Assembly (NCBI RefSeq): GCF_029690065.1
Contig: NZ_CP121463.1
Coordinates: 558,001 to 622,000, forward strand
From: Arthrobacter sp. Y-9
GTDB lineage: Bacteria > Actinomycetota > Actinomycetes > Actinomycetales > Micrococcaceae
Reading direction: 5' to 3'
DNA: 64,000 bases
Positions 9,426 through 16,534 of this stretch are shown here, piece by piece. Below the pieces are notes generated by a model. The model was given only the letters and a program-made list of their open reading frames with translations, had not been told where the DNA came from and made no database searches. How positions within the stretch are numbered: the first letter of the stretch is position 1; each line of letters begins with the position of its first letter. The translations under genes were made by a program, and so were the position numbers.

Positions 9426-9499
9426 AGATCGACTGCTCCAGAGGATGTCGTTTTCCGCCGATTCCGGCGTGGAAACGCATCCTCTGGAGCAGTCGATCT
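9426..9499. repeat. palindromic repeat family A, copy 2
   Basis: A 74-nt inverted repeat with outer arms AGATCGACTGCTCCAGAGGATG and its perfect complement, the best-preserved copy in the window. It lies 23 nt after the SRPBCC stop, in the convergent gap before the TetR gene. The hairpin could block transcription from both sides, although no T-run follows. Confidence 0.93.
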
Positions 9500-9581
9500 T
9501 TGTGGGGGTGGGTCGGGGCGGTGGGCAGTCTCGGGGTGGGGCCGGATGGCCCGGGGGGGCGGGGCGGGCGACGAGGGGGCG

Positions 9582-10169
9582 TCAGGCCGCCCAGGCGCGT
9601 TCGATCGCGTCGAGCGCGGCCAGATACTGGGCGTCCCGGTCGGCGGTGGGTGATCCGAGGCCGGCCATCTCGAGGCTGACCATCCCGTGGACCTGGGCCC
9701 AGATGACGGCGGCTACCTCCTGAGGCGAAGCGTCGCGCAGGGTTCCCCGGTCCTGACCTGCCCGGATGGCGGAGAGCAAGGGCTGCAAGGTGATCTCGGA
9801 TTCCGGCTCGGGTGGGTCCTGCTGGCCTTCTTTGAGATTCAGGAGGCCGCCGAACATGAGCCGGTAGAGGGCGGGGTGGTCCAGCGCCCACTGGCGGTAG
9901 GCGATGCCCAGGGCGCGGAGACCGCCGTCGGCGGCCGCTTCCTGTGCGGCGCCGAAGGAGGCGAAGCCGTGGTTCACGACAGCCTGCAGAAGCTGCGCCT
10001 TGCCGCCGAACAATGAGTAGATCGCGGTGGTCGAGGTGCCCGCGGCTGCGGCGAGGTCGCGGAGCGTCACCCCGGCCGGGCCGCGGTCGGCGACCAGGGC
10101 GGCCGTGGTGTCCAGAAGGGTGCGCCGGAGCTGATCGTCATGAATCACGGGTCTTGCCATGTCTGACAT
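9582..10169 (-). CDS. TetR/AcrR-family regulator, divergent to DUF4188 gene
   Basis: A 195-residue repressor-type protein. The N-terminal helix-turn-helix (TTAALVADRGPAGVTLRDLAAAAG, then STTAIYSLFGGKAQLLQAVV) is typical TetR at about residues 15-60; the remainder is the all-helical ligand domain with the WHG-like features IAYRQWALDHPALYRLMFGG. The ATG at 10169 gives a normal N-terminal arm; an ATG three codons later is an alternative, and no good ribosome site is visible for either. It is divergent from the DUF4188 gene, and a perfect GTAAC-AGT-GTTAC palindrome lies in the 46-nt gap, so it very probably represses itself and that neighbour. Confidence 0.88.
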   Translation of the reverse strand: MSDMARPVIHDDQLRRTLLDTTAALVADRGPAGVTLRDLAAAAGTSTTAIYSLFGGKAQLLQAVVNHGFASFGAAQEAAADGGLRALGIAYRQWALDHPALYRLMFGGLLNLKEGQQDPPEPESEITLQPLLSAIRAGQDRGTLRDASPQEVAAVIWAQVHGMVSLEMAGLGSPTADRDAQYLAALDAIERAWAA

Positions 10170-10185
10170 TGTTTCATAACCTTGT

Positions 10186-10204
10186 TTTGTAACAGTGTTA
10201 CCAA
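10186..10204. promoter_or_regulatory. predicted TetR operator
   Basis: GTAAC (10189-10193), AGT, GTTAC (10197-10201) form a perfect palindrome flanked by TTT and CAA, in the short gap between the divergent TetR and DUF4188 genes. The pattern TGTAACA-n-TGTTACA is common for AcrR-type repressors. It overlaps the region where both promoters must lie. Confidence 0.7.
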
Positions 10205-10215
10205 ACGGAGGCACC

Positions 10216-10761
10216 ATGAGTTCCACAGTTTTCCCGGGTCGGTACACGGCGGCCCTGAAGGATCCGGCCGGGCAGAGCGTTCAGACTGGGCGGGACGTCG
10301 GCTCGCGCGATGAGGTGACGGTGTTCCTCATCGGGATGAGAGCGAATCGGTGGTGGAAACTGGGCCGCATCGCGCAGGTCACGTCCGCCATGCCGAAGAT
10401 GCTCGCACATCTGGCGCGCACCCCCGAAGCCGGCATGCTCGGGTTCCACACCTGGTTCGGGCGGACCACGATCATCCTCAGCTACTGGGAGAGTCCGGAG
10501 CATCTCAATCGCTTCGCGGCGGACCGGGAGGCACCCCACCTCGAACCGTGGCGCCGCTTCATGAAGGAACTGGCGGGAAGCGGCGATGTCGGAGTCTGGC
10601 ATGAGACATACCGGGTCCGTCCGGGTGATTTCGAGACCGTCTACAGCGACATGCCCCGGTTCGGCCTGGCCGCCGCAGCGCAGCACGTTCCGGTGGGGCG
10701 GGGGACCGGGACCGCCCGCGAGCGGATCCAGCGCGGCGCCCCCCGATCGACTGCTCCCTAG
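10216..10761 (+). CDS. DUF4188-family (monooxygenase-like) protein
   Basis: A 181-residue protein with the features of DUF4188: DEVTVFLIGMRANRWWK near the N-terminus, GMLGFHTWFGRTTIILSYW in the middle and GIWHETY-like VGVWHETYRV toward the end. The fold resembles the dimeric alpha-beta barrel of heme-degrading or small monooxygenases, but no reaction is established. The ATG at 10216 follows GGAGG at 10208-10212. Its last five codons (RSTAP) and the TAG stop lie inside copy 3 of the palindromic repeat, so the native C-terminus has apparently been replaced by repeat sequence. Likely controlled by the divergent TetR. Confidence 0.85.
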   Translation: MSSTVFPGRYTAALKDPAGQSVQTGRDVGSRDEVTVFLIGMRANRWWKLGRIAQVTSAMPKMLAHLARTPEAGMLGFHTWFGRTTIILSYWESPEHLNRFAADREAPHLEPWRRFMKELAGSGDVGVWHETYRVRPGDFETVYSDMPRFGLAAAAQHVPVGRGTGTARERIQRGAPRSTAP

Positions 10762-10815
10762 GATGTCATTCCGGGCCCGAATCGGTGGGAAACGGCATCG
10801 TATGGAGCAGTCGAT
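10746..10815. repeat. palindromic repeat family A, copy 3
   Basis: Begins ATCGACTGCTCCCTAGGATG and ends GGAGCAGTCGAT; the outer 12 bp are perfectly paired, while the inner part is more diverged than in copies 1 and 2. The TAG within CTCCCTAGG is the stop codon of the DUF4188 gene. It sits in the convergent gap before the MocR-type regulator. Confidence 0.9.
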
Positions 10816-10827
10816 GTGGGGGCGGGG

Positions 10828-12315
10828 TCAGGCGATCGCGACGGCGGGCGGATCCGGCAGTCGACGGCGGAGCCCGGGGGTGCGGAGCAGCTGAGCCTGG
10901 GCTTCCTTGAGGGCCAGGACGCCGCGTTCGAGATCGTTCGCCGGCAGTGTGAACGGCAGCCGGAGGAAGTGCTCGAACGCCCCGCCGACGCCGAACCGCG
11001 GCCCCGCGGCCAGGCGCACCCCGCGCTGGGCCGCCAGGAGGGTGAGCGCCGCGCTGCTCACGGCCTCGCCGTGGGCGCCCTGCCGCGGGAGCCGGCACCA
11101 CACGGACAGTCCGCCGTCGGGGATTTCGGTCCGCCATTCGGGCAGGTGTTCCTCCAGGAGCGCGAGCAGCACGTCCCGCTGGGCCCGCAGTTCGGTCAAT
11201 CGGGGTCCGAGGCCCGGCAGGTCGTGCTGCAGGATGTGCCGACCCGCCAGTTGTTCGGCCACGGGTCCGCCGAGATCCAGAGGGGTCCTGGCCCGGGCCA
11301 TCCGCTGGATGTTCTCGGCCGAGGACCGGGCCCAGCCGATACGCAGGCCACCCCAGTGAGTCTTGCTGAGGGAGCCGATCGTGACGACGCCGGGAGCGTA
11401 GGACCCCAGGTGCGGGGGAGCGATGCCGTCGAAGTCGATGTCCCGCAGCGTCTCATCGGCGATCAGCACGGTGCCCGACGCCGCGGCGGCCCGGGCCACC
11501 CGGCGTCGCTGTTCGGCGGGCATGAGCCGGCCGGTGGGGTTCTGGAAATCCGGGATGAGGTACGCGGCGGCCGGCCGGTGCCGTGCCAGGGCCGCCTCGA
11601 AGCCGTCGACGTCCCAGCCCTCCGCGAGGGGGAACGCGAGTGGGATGGCTTTGCACTGGCGGGCGCCGATCGCGTCCAGCGCATGAGGGTAGCTGGGGTG
11701 TTCCACAAGGACGCGGCTGCCCGGGGCGACGAATGCCGCCAGAGCGAGGGCCATGGCCTGCTGTGCCCCGCCGGTGACCATGACCTGGTCCACGGTGGTG
11801 GGCAGCCCTTCGGCGGTGAATTTCGCGGCGATCGCCTCCCGGAGCTCGGGCAGGCCGTACGAGTCGTAGCCGAAACCGGGAAGGAGCGCGGGGAGTTCGC
11901 TGAGCGCCGCGGTGTAGGCCTGGTGGACGGCCGCGCCGTTCGCCGGGAGGCAGGCGTACGCGAAGTCGACCACGCCGTGCGGTGCGCGGAGCCCCGGCGC
12001 ATAGTCCGTGCGGGCCGCCCAGGGATCCTCCTCGCCGGTGCGGCTCGGGATCGAGGTTCGGGCGCGCGTGCCCTGCCCAGCCGAGAGGAATCCCTCTTCC
12101 CGCAGCGCGTTGTAGGCGGCGGTGACGGTGGTCCGGCTGACGCCGAGGGACAGCGCGAGCGTGCGTTCGCTGGGCAGCGGGGAGTCGAGCGGAAGCCTGC
12201 CGTCCATGATGAGAAGGCGGACGACGTCGGCCAGCTCGCGGTACGCCGGTGACGAGCCGCGGCGCCACTCGCCGAGCAGCCTGACGAAGACGGTGCTGGA
12301 TGTGGCCTGATGCAT
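10828..12315 (-). CDS. MocR/YczR-type regulator (GntR wHTH fused to aminotransferase fold)
   Basis: A 495-residue chimera: a GntR winged helix-turn-helix at about residues 20-90 (SPAYRELADVVRLLIMDG, PLPSERTLALSLGVSRTTV) followed by a fold-type I aminotransferase domain. The PLP-binding lysine is Lys318 in GSLSKTHWGG, with the cofactor aspartate and asparagine in IPDFQNPTGR. MocR proteins use bound PLP as a sensor rather than as a catalytic enzyme. The divergent gene encodes a YczE-like membrane protein; a MocR subfamily paired with YczE has been described, and this locus fits it. The ATG at 12315 is the natural start. Repeated AGCCAGT/TGGCTAT elements in the intergenic region are candidate binding sites. 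Confidence 0.92.
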   Translation of the reverse strand: MHQATSSTVFVRLLGEWRRGSSPAYRELADVVRLLIMDGRLPLDSPLPSERTLALSLGVSRTTVTAAYNALREEGFLSAGQGTRARTSIPSRTGEEDPWAARTDYAPGLRAPHGVVDFAYACLPANGAAVHQAYTAALSELPALLPGFGYDSYGLPELREAIAAKFTAEGLPTTVDQVMVTGGAQQAMALALAAFVAPGSRVLVEHPSYPHALDAIGARQCKAIPLAFPLAEGWDVDGFEAALARHRPAAAYLIPDFQNPTGRLMPAEQRRRVARAAAASGTVLIADETLRDIDFDGIAPPHLGSYAPGVVTIGSLSKTHWGGLRIGWARSSAENIQRMARARTPLDLGGPVAEQLAGRHILQHDLPGLGPRLTELRAQRDVLLALLEEHLPEWRTEIPDGGLSVWCRLPRQGAHGEAVSSAALTLLAAQRGVRLAAGPRFGVGGAFEHFLRLPFTLPANDLERGVLALKEAQAQLLRTPGLRRRLPDPPAVAIA

Positions 12316-12317
12316 GA

Positions 12318-12356
12318 AGCCAGTATTCCAAAGTGGCTATGTTTTTCATAGCCAGT
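12318..12356. promoter_or_regulatory. predicted MocR operator region
   Basis: AGCCAGT occurs as a direct repeat at 12318-12324 and 12350-12356, and TGGCTATG (12334-12341) faces CATAGCCA (12347-12354) as a perfect inverted repeat with a 5-T spacer. Direct repeats plus an inverted half-site between a MocR gene and its target agree with the two-site binding known for MocR regulators. Confidence 0.7.
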
Positions 12357-12374
12357 TCCTGGGAGAGTGGAGCC

Positions 12375-13133
12375 ATGATGTTCCGAAGGATTTCTCAGCT
12401 CATTGCCGGACTGGCCTTGTACGGCTTCTCCATCGCCCTCTTCGTCCGCGCCGGACTGGGCACCGCACCCTGGGATGTCCTGCACCGCGGGGTTTCACAC
12501 TTGACCGGCATCAGCACGGGTGTGGTGATCATCGTGCTGAGCTTCCTGATCCTGCTGCTCTGGATCCCCCTGCGACAGAAGCCGGGCTGGGGAACCCTCG
12601 CCAATGCCGTCCTGGTGGGGTTGTTCGTGGACTTGTCGATGCCGTTCATCCCCCAAGCGGACGGGCTGATCTGGCAGCTGGTCTTCCTGCTCGGGGCCCT
12701 CGTCCTCAACGCTGTGGCCACGGCGTGCTACATCAGTGCGAACTTCGGCCCCGGTGCCCGGGATGGCCTCATGACCGGTCTGGCGCGGCGCACGGGATGG
12801 CCGCTCTGGCGGTGCCGCACGCTGATCGAGGTGACGGTCGTGGCCATCGGCTGGGCCCTGGGCGGCGTCCTCGGTGTGGGAACGGTCGCGTACGCCTTCG
12901 GCATCGGGCCCCTGGTGCAGTGGCTCATGCCGGTCTTCGCCATCCCGGGCGTGCGCCGCACATCCGTGGAGACCGATGAAGCACCCGTAGCCGAGGCCGT
13001 GGCAGTGCCGGTGGAGGCTGCAGCGTCGGTGCCTGCGGAAGCAGCACGGCCGGTGGACCGAACGCGGCCCCTGGACGCCGGAGAGGCCGTGGAAGCAGCC
13101 GCCGTCGAGCGCTTCCCGTCGACTGCTCCGTAG
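12375..13133 (+). CDS. YczE/YyaS/YitT-like membrane protein
   Basis: A 252-residue integral membrane protein with about five helices in residues 5-190. Family landmarks are GFSIALFVRAGLGTAPWDVLHRG and NFGPGARDGLMTGLARRTGWP, which match YczE-type proteins of unknown transport function. After residue 195 comes a Pro/Ala/Val-rich cytoplasmic tail (AEAVAVPVEAAASVPAEAARP). The final residues PSTAP and the TAG stop are encoded by copy 4 of the palindromic repeat, so the tail is probably an acquired read-through extension. The ATG at 12375 is chosen over the upstream GTG because of the GGGAGAG and GTGGAG elements just before it. Expression probably depends on the divergent MocR protein. Confidence 0.87.
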   Translation: MMFRRISQLIAGLALYGFSIALFVRAGLGTAPWDVLHRGVSHLTGISTGVVIIVLSFLILLLWIPLRQKPGWGTLANAVLVGLFVDLSMPFIPQADGLIWQLVFLLGALVLNAVATACYISANFGPGARDGLMTGLARRTGWPLWRCRTLIEVTVVAIGWALGGVLGVGTVAYAFGIGPLVQWLMPVFAIPGVRRTSVETDEAPVAEAVAVPVEAAASVPAEAARPVDRTRPLDAGEAVEAAAVERFPSTAP

Positions 13134-13194
13134 GAGTCCCTTTCGGGCAGACGTCCCCTTCGGGCCTGGAACGGCATCCTCCGGAGCAGTCGAC
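13118..13194. repeat. palindromic repeat family A, copy 4
   Basis: Outer arms GTCGACTGCTCCG and CGGAGCAGTCGAC are perfect complements; the centre is longer and diverged, containing its own CCCTTTCGGG and CCCCTTCGGG-like repeats. The TAG overlapping its left arm (13131-13133) ends the YczE-like gene. Located in the convergent gap with the MBL-fold hydrolase. Confidence 0.88.
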
Positions 13195-13207
13195 GGGGGT
13201 ACGGGGG

Positions 13208-13837
13208 TCAGTGGCCCCGGGCGATCCATTCCTGCAGATGCGGAGCTTCGGCTCCGATGCTGGTCGAATCGCCGTGGCCGGTGTGGACCACCGTCTCGGC
13301 AGGGAGCGACAGGAGGCGCTCCTGGATCGATTCGATGATGGTCGGGAAGTCGCTGTAGGACCGGCCCGTGGCTCCGGGGCCACCGGAGAACAGCGTGTCC
13401 CCGGTGAAGACCGCGCCGAGCCCGGGTGCGTGGAAGCTCACGGACCCAGGCGAGTGCCCCGGGGTGTGCAGGGCGACGAGTTCAGTGCCGCCGACCTTGA
13501 ACCGCTGCCCGTCCGCGATCTCCGCGTCCGGGGCCGTTCCCGGGTACACGGCTTCCCAGAGCATCTGATCCTCCGGGTTCAGGAGCACCGGTGCGTTCAC
13601 CAGGTCGGCGAACTCGCGGGCATGCCGGATGTGGTCGTCGTGGCCGTGGGTGAGCAGGACGGCCTGGACGTTCCGGCCCGCCACGGCGGCGGCGACCGCC
13701 GCGGCGTCGTGCGCGGGATCGATGACCAGCACCTCGGCGTCGTCCCCCACGATCCAGACGTTGTTGTCCACGTCCCAGGTGCCGCCGTCCAGGGAGAAGG
13801 TTCCGGACGTGACCAGGTGGTCGATGCGGGCGGTCAC
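13208..13837 (-). CDS. MBL-fold hydrolase paired with mscR
   Basis: A 209-residue metallo-beta-lactamase-fold hydrolase resembling glyoxalase II. The di-zinc motif LTHGHDDH is present, with further ligands in HTPGHSPGS and FTGDTLF and the final histidine in VHTGHGDST. Its start codon at 13837 overlaps the mscR stop by 4 nt (ATGA), so it is translationally coupled to the mycothiol-dependent formaldehyde dehydrogenase. In mycothiol producers this neighbour is thought to hydrolyse the S-formylmycothiol made by MscR to formate and mycothiol; that role is inferred from gene order and fold. Confidence 0.9.
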   Translation of the reverse strand: MTARIDHLVTSGTFSLDGGTWDVDNNVWIVGDDAEVLVIDPAHDAAAVAAAVAGRNVQAVLLTHGHDDHIRHAREFADLVNAPVLLNPEDQMLWEAVYPGTAPDAEIADGQRFKVGGTELVALHTPGHSPGSVSFHAPGLGAVFTGDTLFSGGPGATGRSYSDFPTIIESIQERLLSLPAETVVHTGHGDSTSIGAEAPHLQEWIARGH

Positions 13838-14928
13838 AGCTCCACCACCGAACGCAGCACTTCGCCGCGGTGCATCTTGTCGAAGGCGGCTTCGACATCG
13901 CCCAGGCCGATGCGCTCGGTCACGAAGGCGTCGAGCGGCAGGCGGCCCAGCCGGTACTGATCCACGAGCATGGGGAAGTCTCGGCTGGGCAGGCAGTCGC
14001 CGTACCAGGAGGACTTGAGGGAGCCACCGCGGCCGAACACATCGAGCAGCGGCAGGTCGAGGGTCATCTCCGGGGTGGGGACGCCGACCAGCACCACGCG
14101 CCCAGCCAGGTCACGGGCGTAGAAGGCCTGCTTGTACGTCTCAGGACGGCCGACCGCGTCGATCACGACGTCGGCGCCGAAGCCCCCGGTCAGCTCACGG
14201 ATGCCCTCGACGGGGTCCGTGTCACCGGAGACGATGCCGTGCGTGGCGCCCAGCGTCTTCGCGAGCTCCACCTTGGCGGGATCCAGGTCGACGGCGATGA
14301 TCGTCGTCGCGCCGGCCAGCTTCGCGCCCGCGATGGCGGCGATGCCCACGCCGCCGCAGCCGATCACGGCCACCGATTCCCCGCGCTTGACCTCGCCGGT
14401 GTTCATGGCGGCGCCGATTCCGGCCATGATGCCGCAGCCGAGGAGGCCGACGGCGGCGGGGTCCACATCATCATCGATCTTGGTGCACTGACCGGCGGCG
14501 ACCAGGGTCTTTTCCGCGAACGAGCCGATTCCGAGGGCCGGTGAGAGCGGGGTGCCGTCCTGAAGGGTCATCTTCTGGGTGGCGTTGTGCGTGGCGAAAC
14601 AGTACTGCGGCTGGCCCTTGGCACAGGCACGGCACGTGCCGCAGACGGCACGCCAGTTGAGGATGACACGGTCACCCGGCTTCAGATCGGTGACATCCGG
14701 GCCGACGGCGCTCACGACGGCCGTGGACTCGTGACCCAGGAGGTACGGGTAGTCGTCTCCGATGCCGCCGAGCTTGTAGTGCAGGTCCGTGTGGCAGACG
14801 CCGCAGCTCAGGACGTCGACGAGCGCCTCCCCGGGACCCGGGTCCGGCACCAGGATGGTCTCGATGCTCGCGGGAGCACCCTTCTCCCGGACGACGACTG
14901 CCTTGACTTCGTGGACGGCTGCGGCCAT
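13834..14928 (-). CDS. mscR: S-(hydroxymethyl)mycothiol dehydrogenase
   Basis: A 364-residue class III-type, zinc-dependent alcohol dehydrogenase that oxidises the mycothiol-formaldehyde adduct with NAD+; MscR also reduces S-nitrosomycothiol. Catalytic-zinc ligands are visible at Cys42 (SCGVCHTD) and His66-Glu67 (LLGHES); the structural-zinc cysteines are 96, 99, 102 and 110. The NAD-binding Rossmann motif is VIGCGGVG. Sequence such as [20 protein letters not shown] and [14 protein letters not shown] is characteristic of the mycothiol group. The ATG at 14928 is preceded by GGAGGTG; the frame continues upstream without family sequence. First gene of a two-gene operon with the MBL hydrolase. 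Confidence 0.95.
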   Translation of the reverse strand: MAAAVHEVKAVVVREKGAPASIETILVPDPGPGEALVDVLSCGVCHTDLHYKLGGIGDDYPYLLGHESTAVVSAVGPDVTDLKPGDRVILNWRAVCGTCRACAKGQPQYCFATHNATQKMTLQDGTPLSPALGIGSFAEKTLVAAGQCTKIDDDVDPAAVGLLGCGIMAGIGAAMNTGEVKRGESVAVIGCGGVGIAAIAGAKLAGATTIIAVDLDPAKVELAKTLGATHGIVSGDTDPVEGIRELTGGFGADVVIDAVGRPETYKQAFYARDLAGRVVLVGVPTPEMTLDLPLLDVFGRGGSLKSSWYGDCLPSRDFPMLVDQYRLGRLPLDAFVTERIGLGDVEAAFDKMHRGEVLRSVVEL

Positions 14929-15068
14929 GAAACACCTCCGGTGCTGTGGGTTGAGCTGTGGGTCGTTCAATGCTGATCCGAGCCTAGCGAGATCTGTGGT
15001 CGCCTGTCGCCACGTGACCGTCCTTGTGGACATCCGGCCCTGTGCCCACAATGGCCCCCGCCGGGAGC

Positions 15069-15572
15069 TCAGCTGGTCTGACGGTCGAGACCGGCCAGGT
15101 ACTCGGCGTTGCCGCGGAGCGCCGCCTCGTACCGGCTGAGTTCCGGGGAATCGACGTGGTCCGCGAAGAGCGTCAGTGCCGAGGACAGCGCCGCATGATC
15201 ACGGCCCTGGGCATGCAGGGTCAGCAGCTCGAAGACACCCAGCGAGAGCGATGACGGGAACCGCTCGCGGCCCGCACGGAACATCTCGGCGGACCGCTCC
15301 AGTTCGCCCAGATTCCGGAGGGTGCTCCCGTACTGGAGGTAGCACTTGCGGAGGCTCTCGCCGTCGAGCCCGGCGTCCATGGCCCGCTGGTAGTACCCTT
15401 CGGCGACCGACTCCTGGCCATCGGTGTCGTAGGCGCCGCCCACCTGATAGAGCACCTCGGGGTGGTCGGGATGCTCGGCGAGGACCTCGAGGAACGCATC
15501 GATGGTGGGCCGCATGTTCTCGCGGTCGCGTGCCGAGAAGATGGATTCGAGACGGTCTTCCAGGCTGGTCAT
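15069..15572 (-). CDS. tetratricopeptide-repeat protein
   Basis: A 167-residue soluble helical protein with TPR-like repeats: [35 protein letters not shown] and [21 protein letters not shown]. Such proteins act as protein-protein scaffolds; no enzymatic role is indicated. The ATG at 15572 has GGAGGA upstream and overlaps the stop of the nei2 gene by 4 nt, so it is the third coupled gene in the lhr-nei2 operon. A role in repair is only suggested by this position. The larger frame running upstream is out-of-frame shadow of nei2. Confidence 0.85.
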   Translation of the reverse strand: MTSLEDRLESIFSARDRENMRPTIDAFLEVLAEHPDHPEVLYQVGGAYDTDGQESVAEGYYQRAMDAGLDGESLRKCYLQYGSTLRNLGELERSAEMFRAGRERFPSSLSLGVFELLTLHAQGRDHAALSSALTLFADHVDSPELSRYEAALRGNAEYLAGLDRQTS

Positions 15573-16534
15573 GGGGTCCTCCGGGGTGTGGGATCGGGCG
15601 GGACCGGCTGGCACCGCGGGCAGAAGTAGATGACACGGTCCTGTGTCACGCGTGCAGGTCCCCGGGACGGGCCGCCTGTCCGGCGGGCGGACACACCTCC
15701 GGCCTCGGCCCCGGTCCAGGTGCCGGGCTCGCCGAGCGAGGCTTCCCGGATGGGCGTCCGGCACCGCAGACAGGGTTGTCGGGTCCGCCCGTACACGTGG
15801 TACCGGGGCCAGGAGCCTCCGCCGGCCGGCCGGATCCCCTGGGGCAGCGACGTAGTCTGCCGGGCGGGGGTGTCGCGGTTCATGTCCAGGAGCCGATGGG
15901 CCTCCGCCACGACGCCGCTCAGATCCAGCATGCCGTCCGGCGCTCCCTCGCGGTCCAGGAGAGCCTGCACGGGCGCCGCGGGGTGGAGGCCCGCCAGGAA
16001 GCAGAGCTCGTTCCGGTAGATGTTCCCGACGCCCGCCATCACCCGTTGGTCCAGCAGAGCGAGGCCCAGCGGCCGGGCGGGGTCGGCCCGGAGGTTCTCC
16101 TCCGCCGTCGCGGGGTCCCAGTCCGGTCCCAGCAGATCGGGACCGAGATGACCCACGGCGCTCGACTCGGCGGACGTCTTCAGCACTTCGAGGATGCCGA
16201 GGGAGAACCCGACCGCGGAGCCCCGCTCGGTGCGCAGGACCACCCTGGCGGTGTGGCCGGGTTTCCGCCAGCGCTCGCCCGGTCCGTAACACTGCCACGC
16301 ACCCTCCATCTTGAGGTGCGAGTGGATCGTCAGACCCTCACGGGCGGCACCTTCCGGCGGGGAGAGCCGGTGCAGGAGGTGTTTGCCGCGGGCCACGACC
16401 TCGTCGGTGTGCCACCCGCTCAGGTCCAGCGTGGCGAAGCGGGGCACGCGGAAATCGCTCGCGAGCAGCGTGGTGCCGCGCAGGAAGGCATCCAGCAGGG
16501 ACGCGGCGCGCCAGACGGAATCCCCCTCAGGCAC
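15569..16534 (-). CDS. nei2: Fpg/Nei-family DNA glycosylase (Nei2-like)
   Basis: A 321-residue bifunctional DNA glycosylase/AP lyase of the endonuclease VIII group that removes oxidised bases. After initiator Met the protein begins PEGD, giving the catalytic Pro2-Glu3; the helix-two-turn-helix region LLDQRVMAGVGNIYRNE with its asparagine is intact. A C-terminal zinc finger is visible as CLRCRTP and YFCPRCQP. A 40-residue Gly/Arg-rich stretch between the two cysteine pairs enlarges the finger. The start overlaps the end of lhr by 8 nt. Physical coupling of Lhr and Nei2 is known in actinobacteria and suggests joint action in oxidative or alkylation damage repair. Confidence 0.93.
   Translation of the reverse strand: MPEGDSVWRAASLLDAFLRGTTLLASDFRVPRFATLDLSGWHTDEVVARGKHLLHRLSPPEGAAREGLTIHSHLKMEGAWQCYGPGERWRKPGHTARVVLRTERGSAVGFSLGILEVLKTSAESSAVGHLGPDLLGPDWDPATAEENLRADPARPLGLALLDQRVMAGVGNIYRNELCFLAGLHPAAPVQALLDREGAPDGMLDLSGVVAEAHRLLDMNRDTPARQTTSLPQGIRPAGGGSWPRYHVYGRTRQPCLRCRTPIREASLGEPGTWTGAEAGGVSARRTGGPSRGPARVTQDRVIYFCPRCQPVPPDPTPRRTP

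Noticed and set aside
7945-13194. Possible CRISPR array from regularly recurring repeats
   Set aside because: The four repeats are palindromic, 1-3 kb apart and separated by genes; there are no short spacers and no cas genes.
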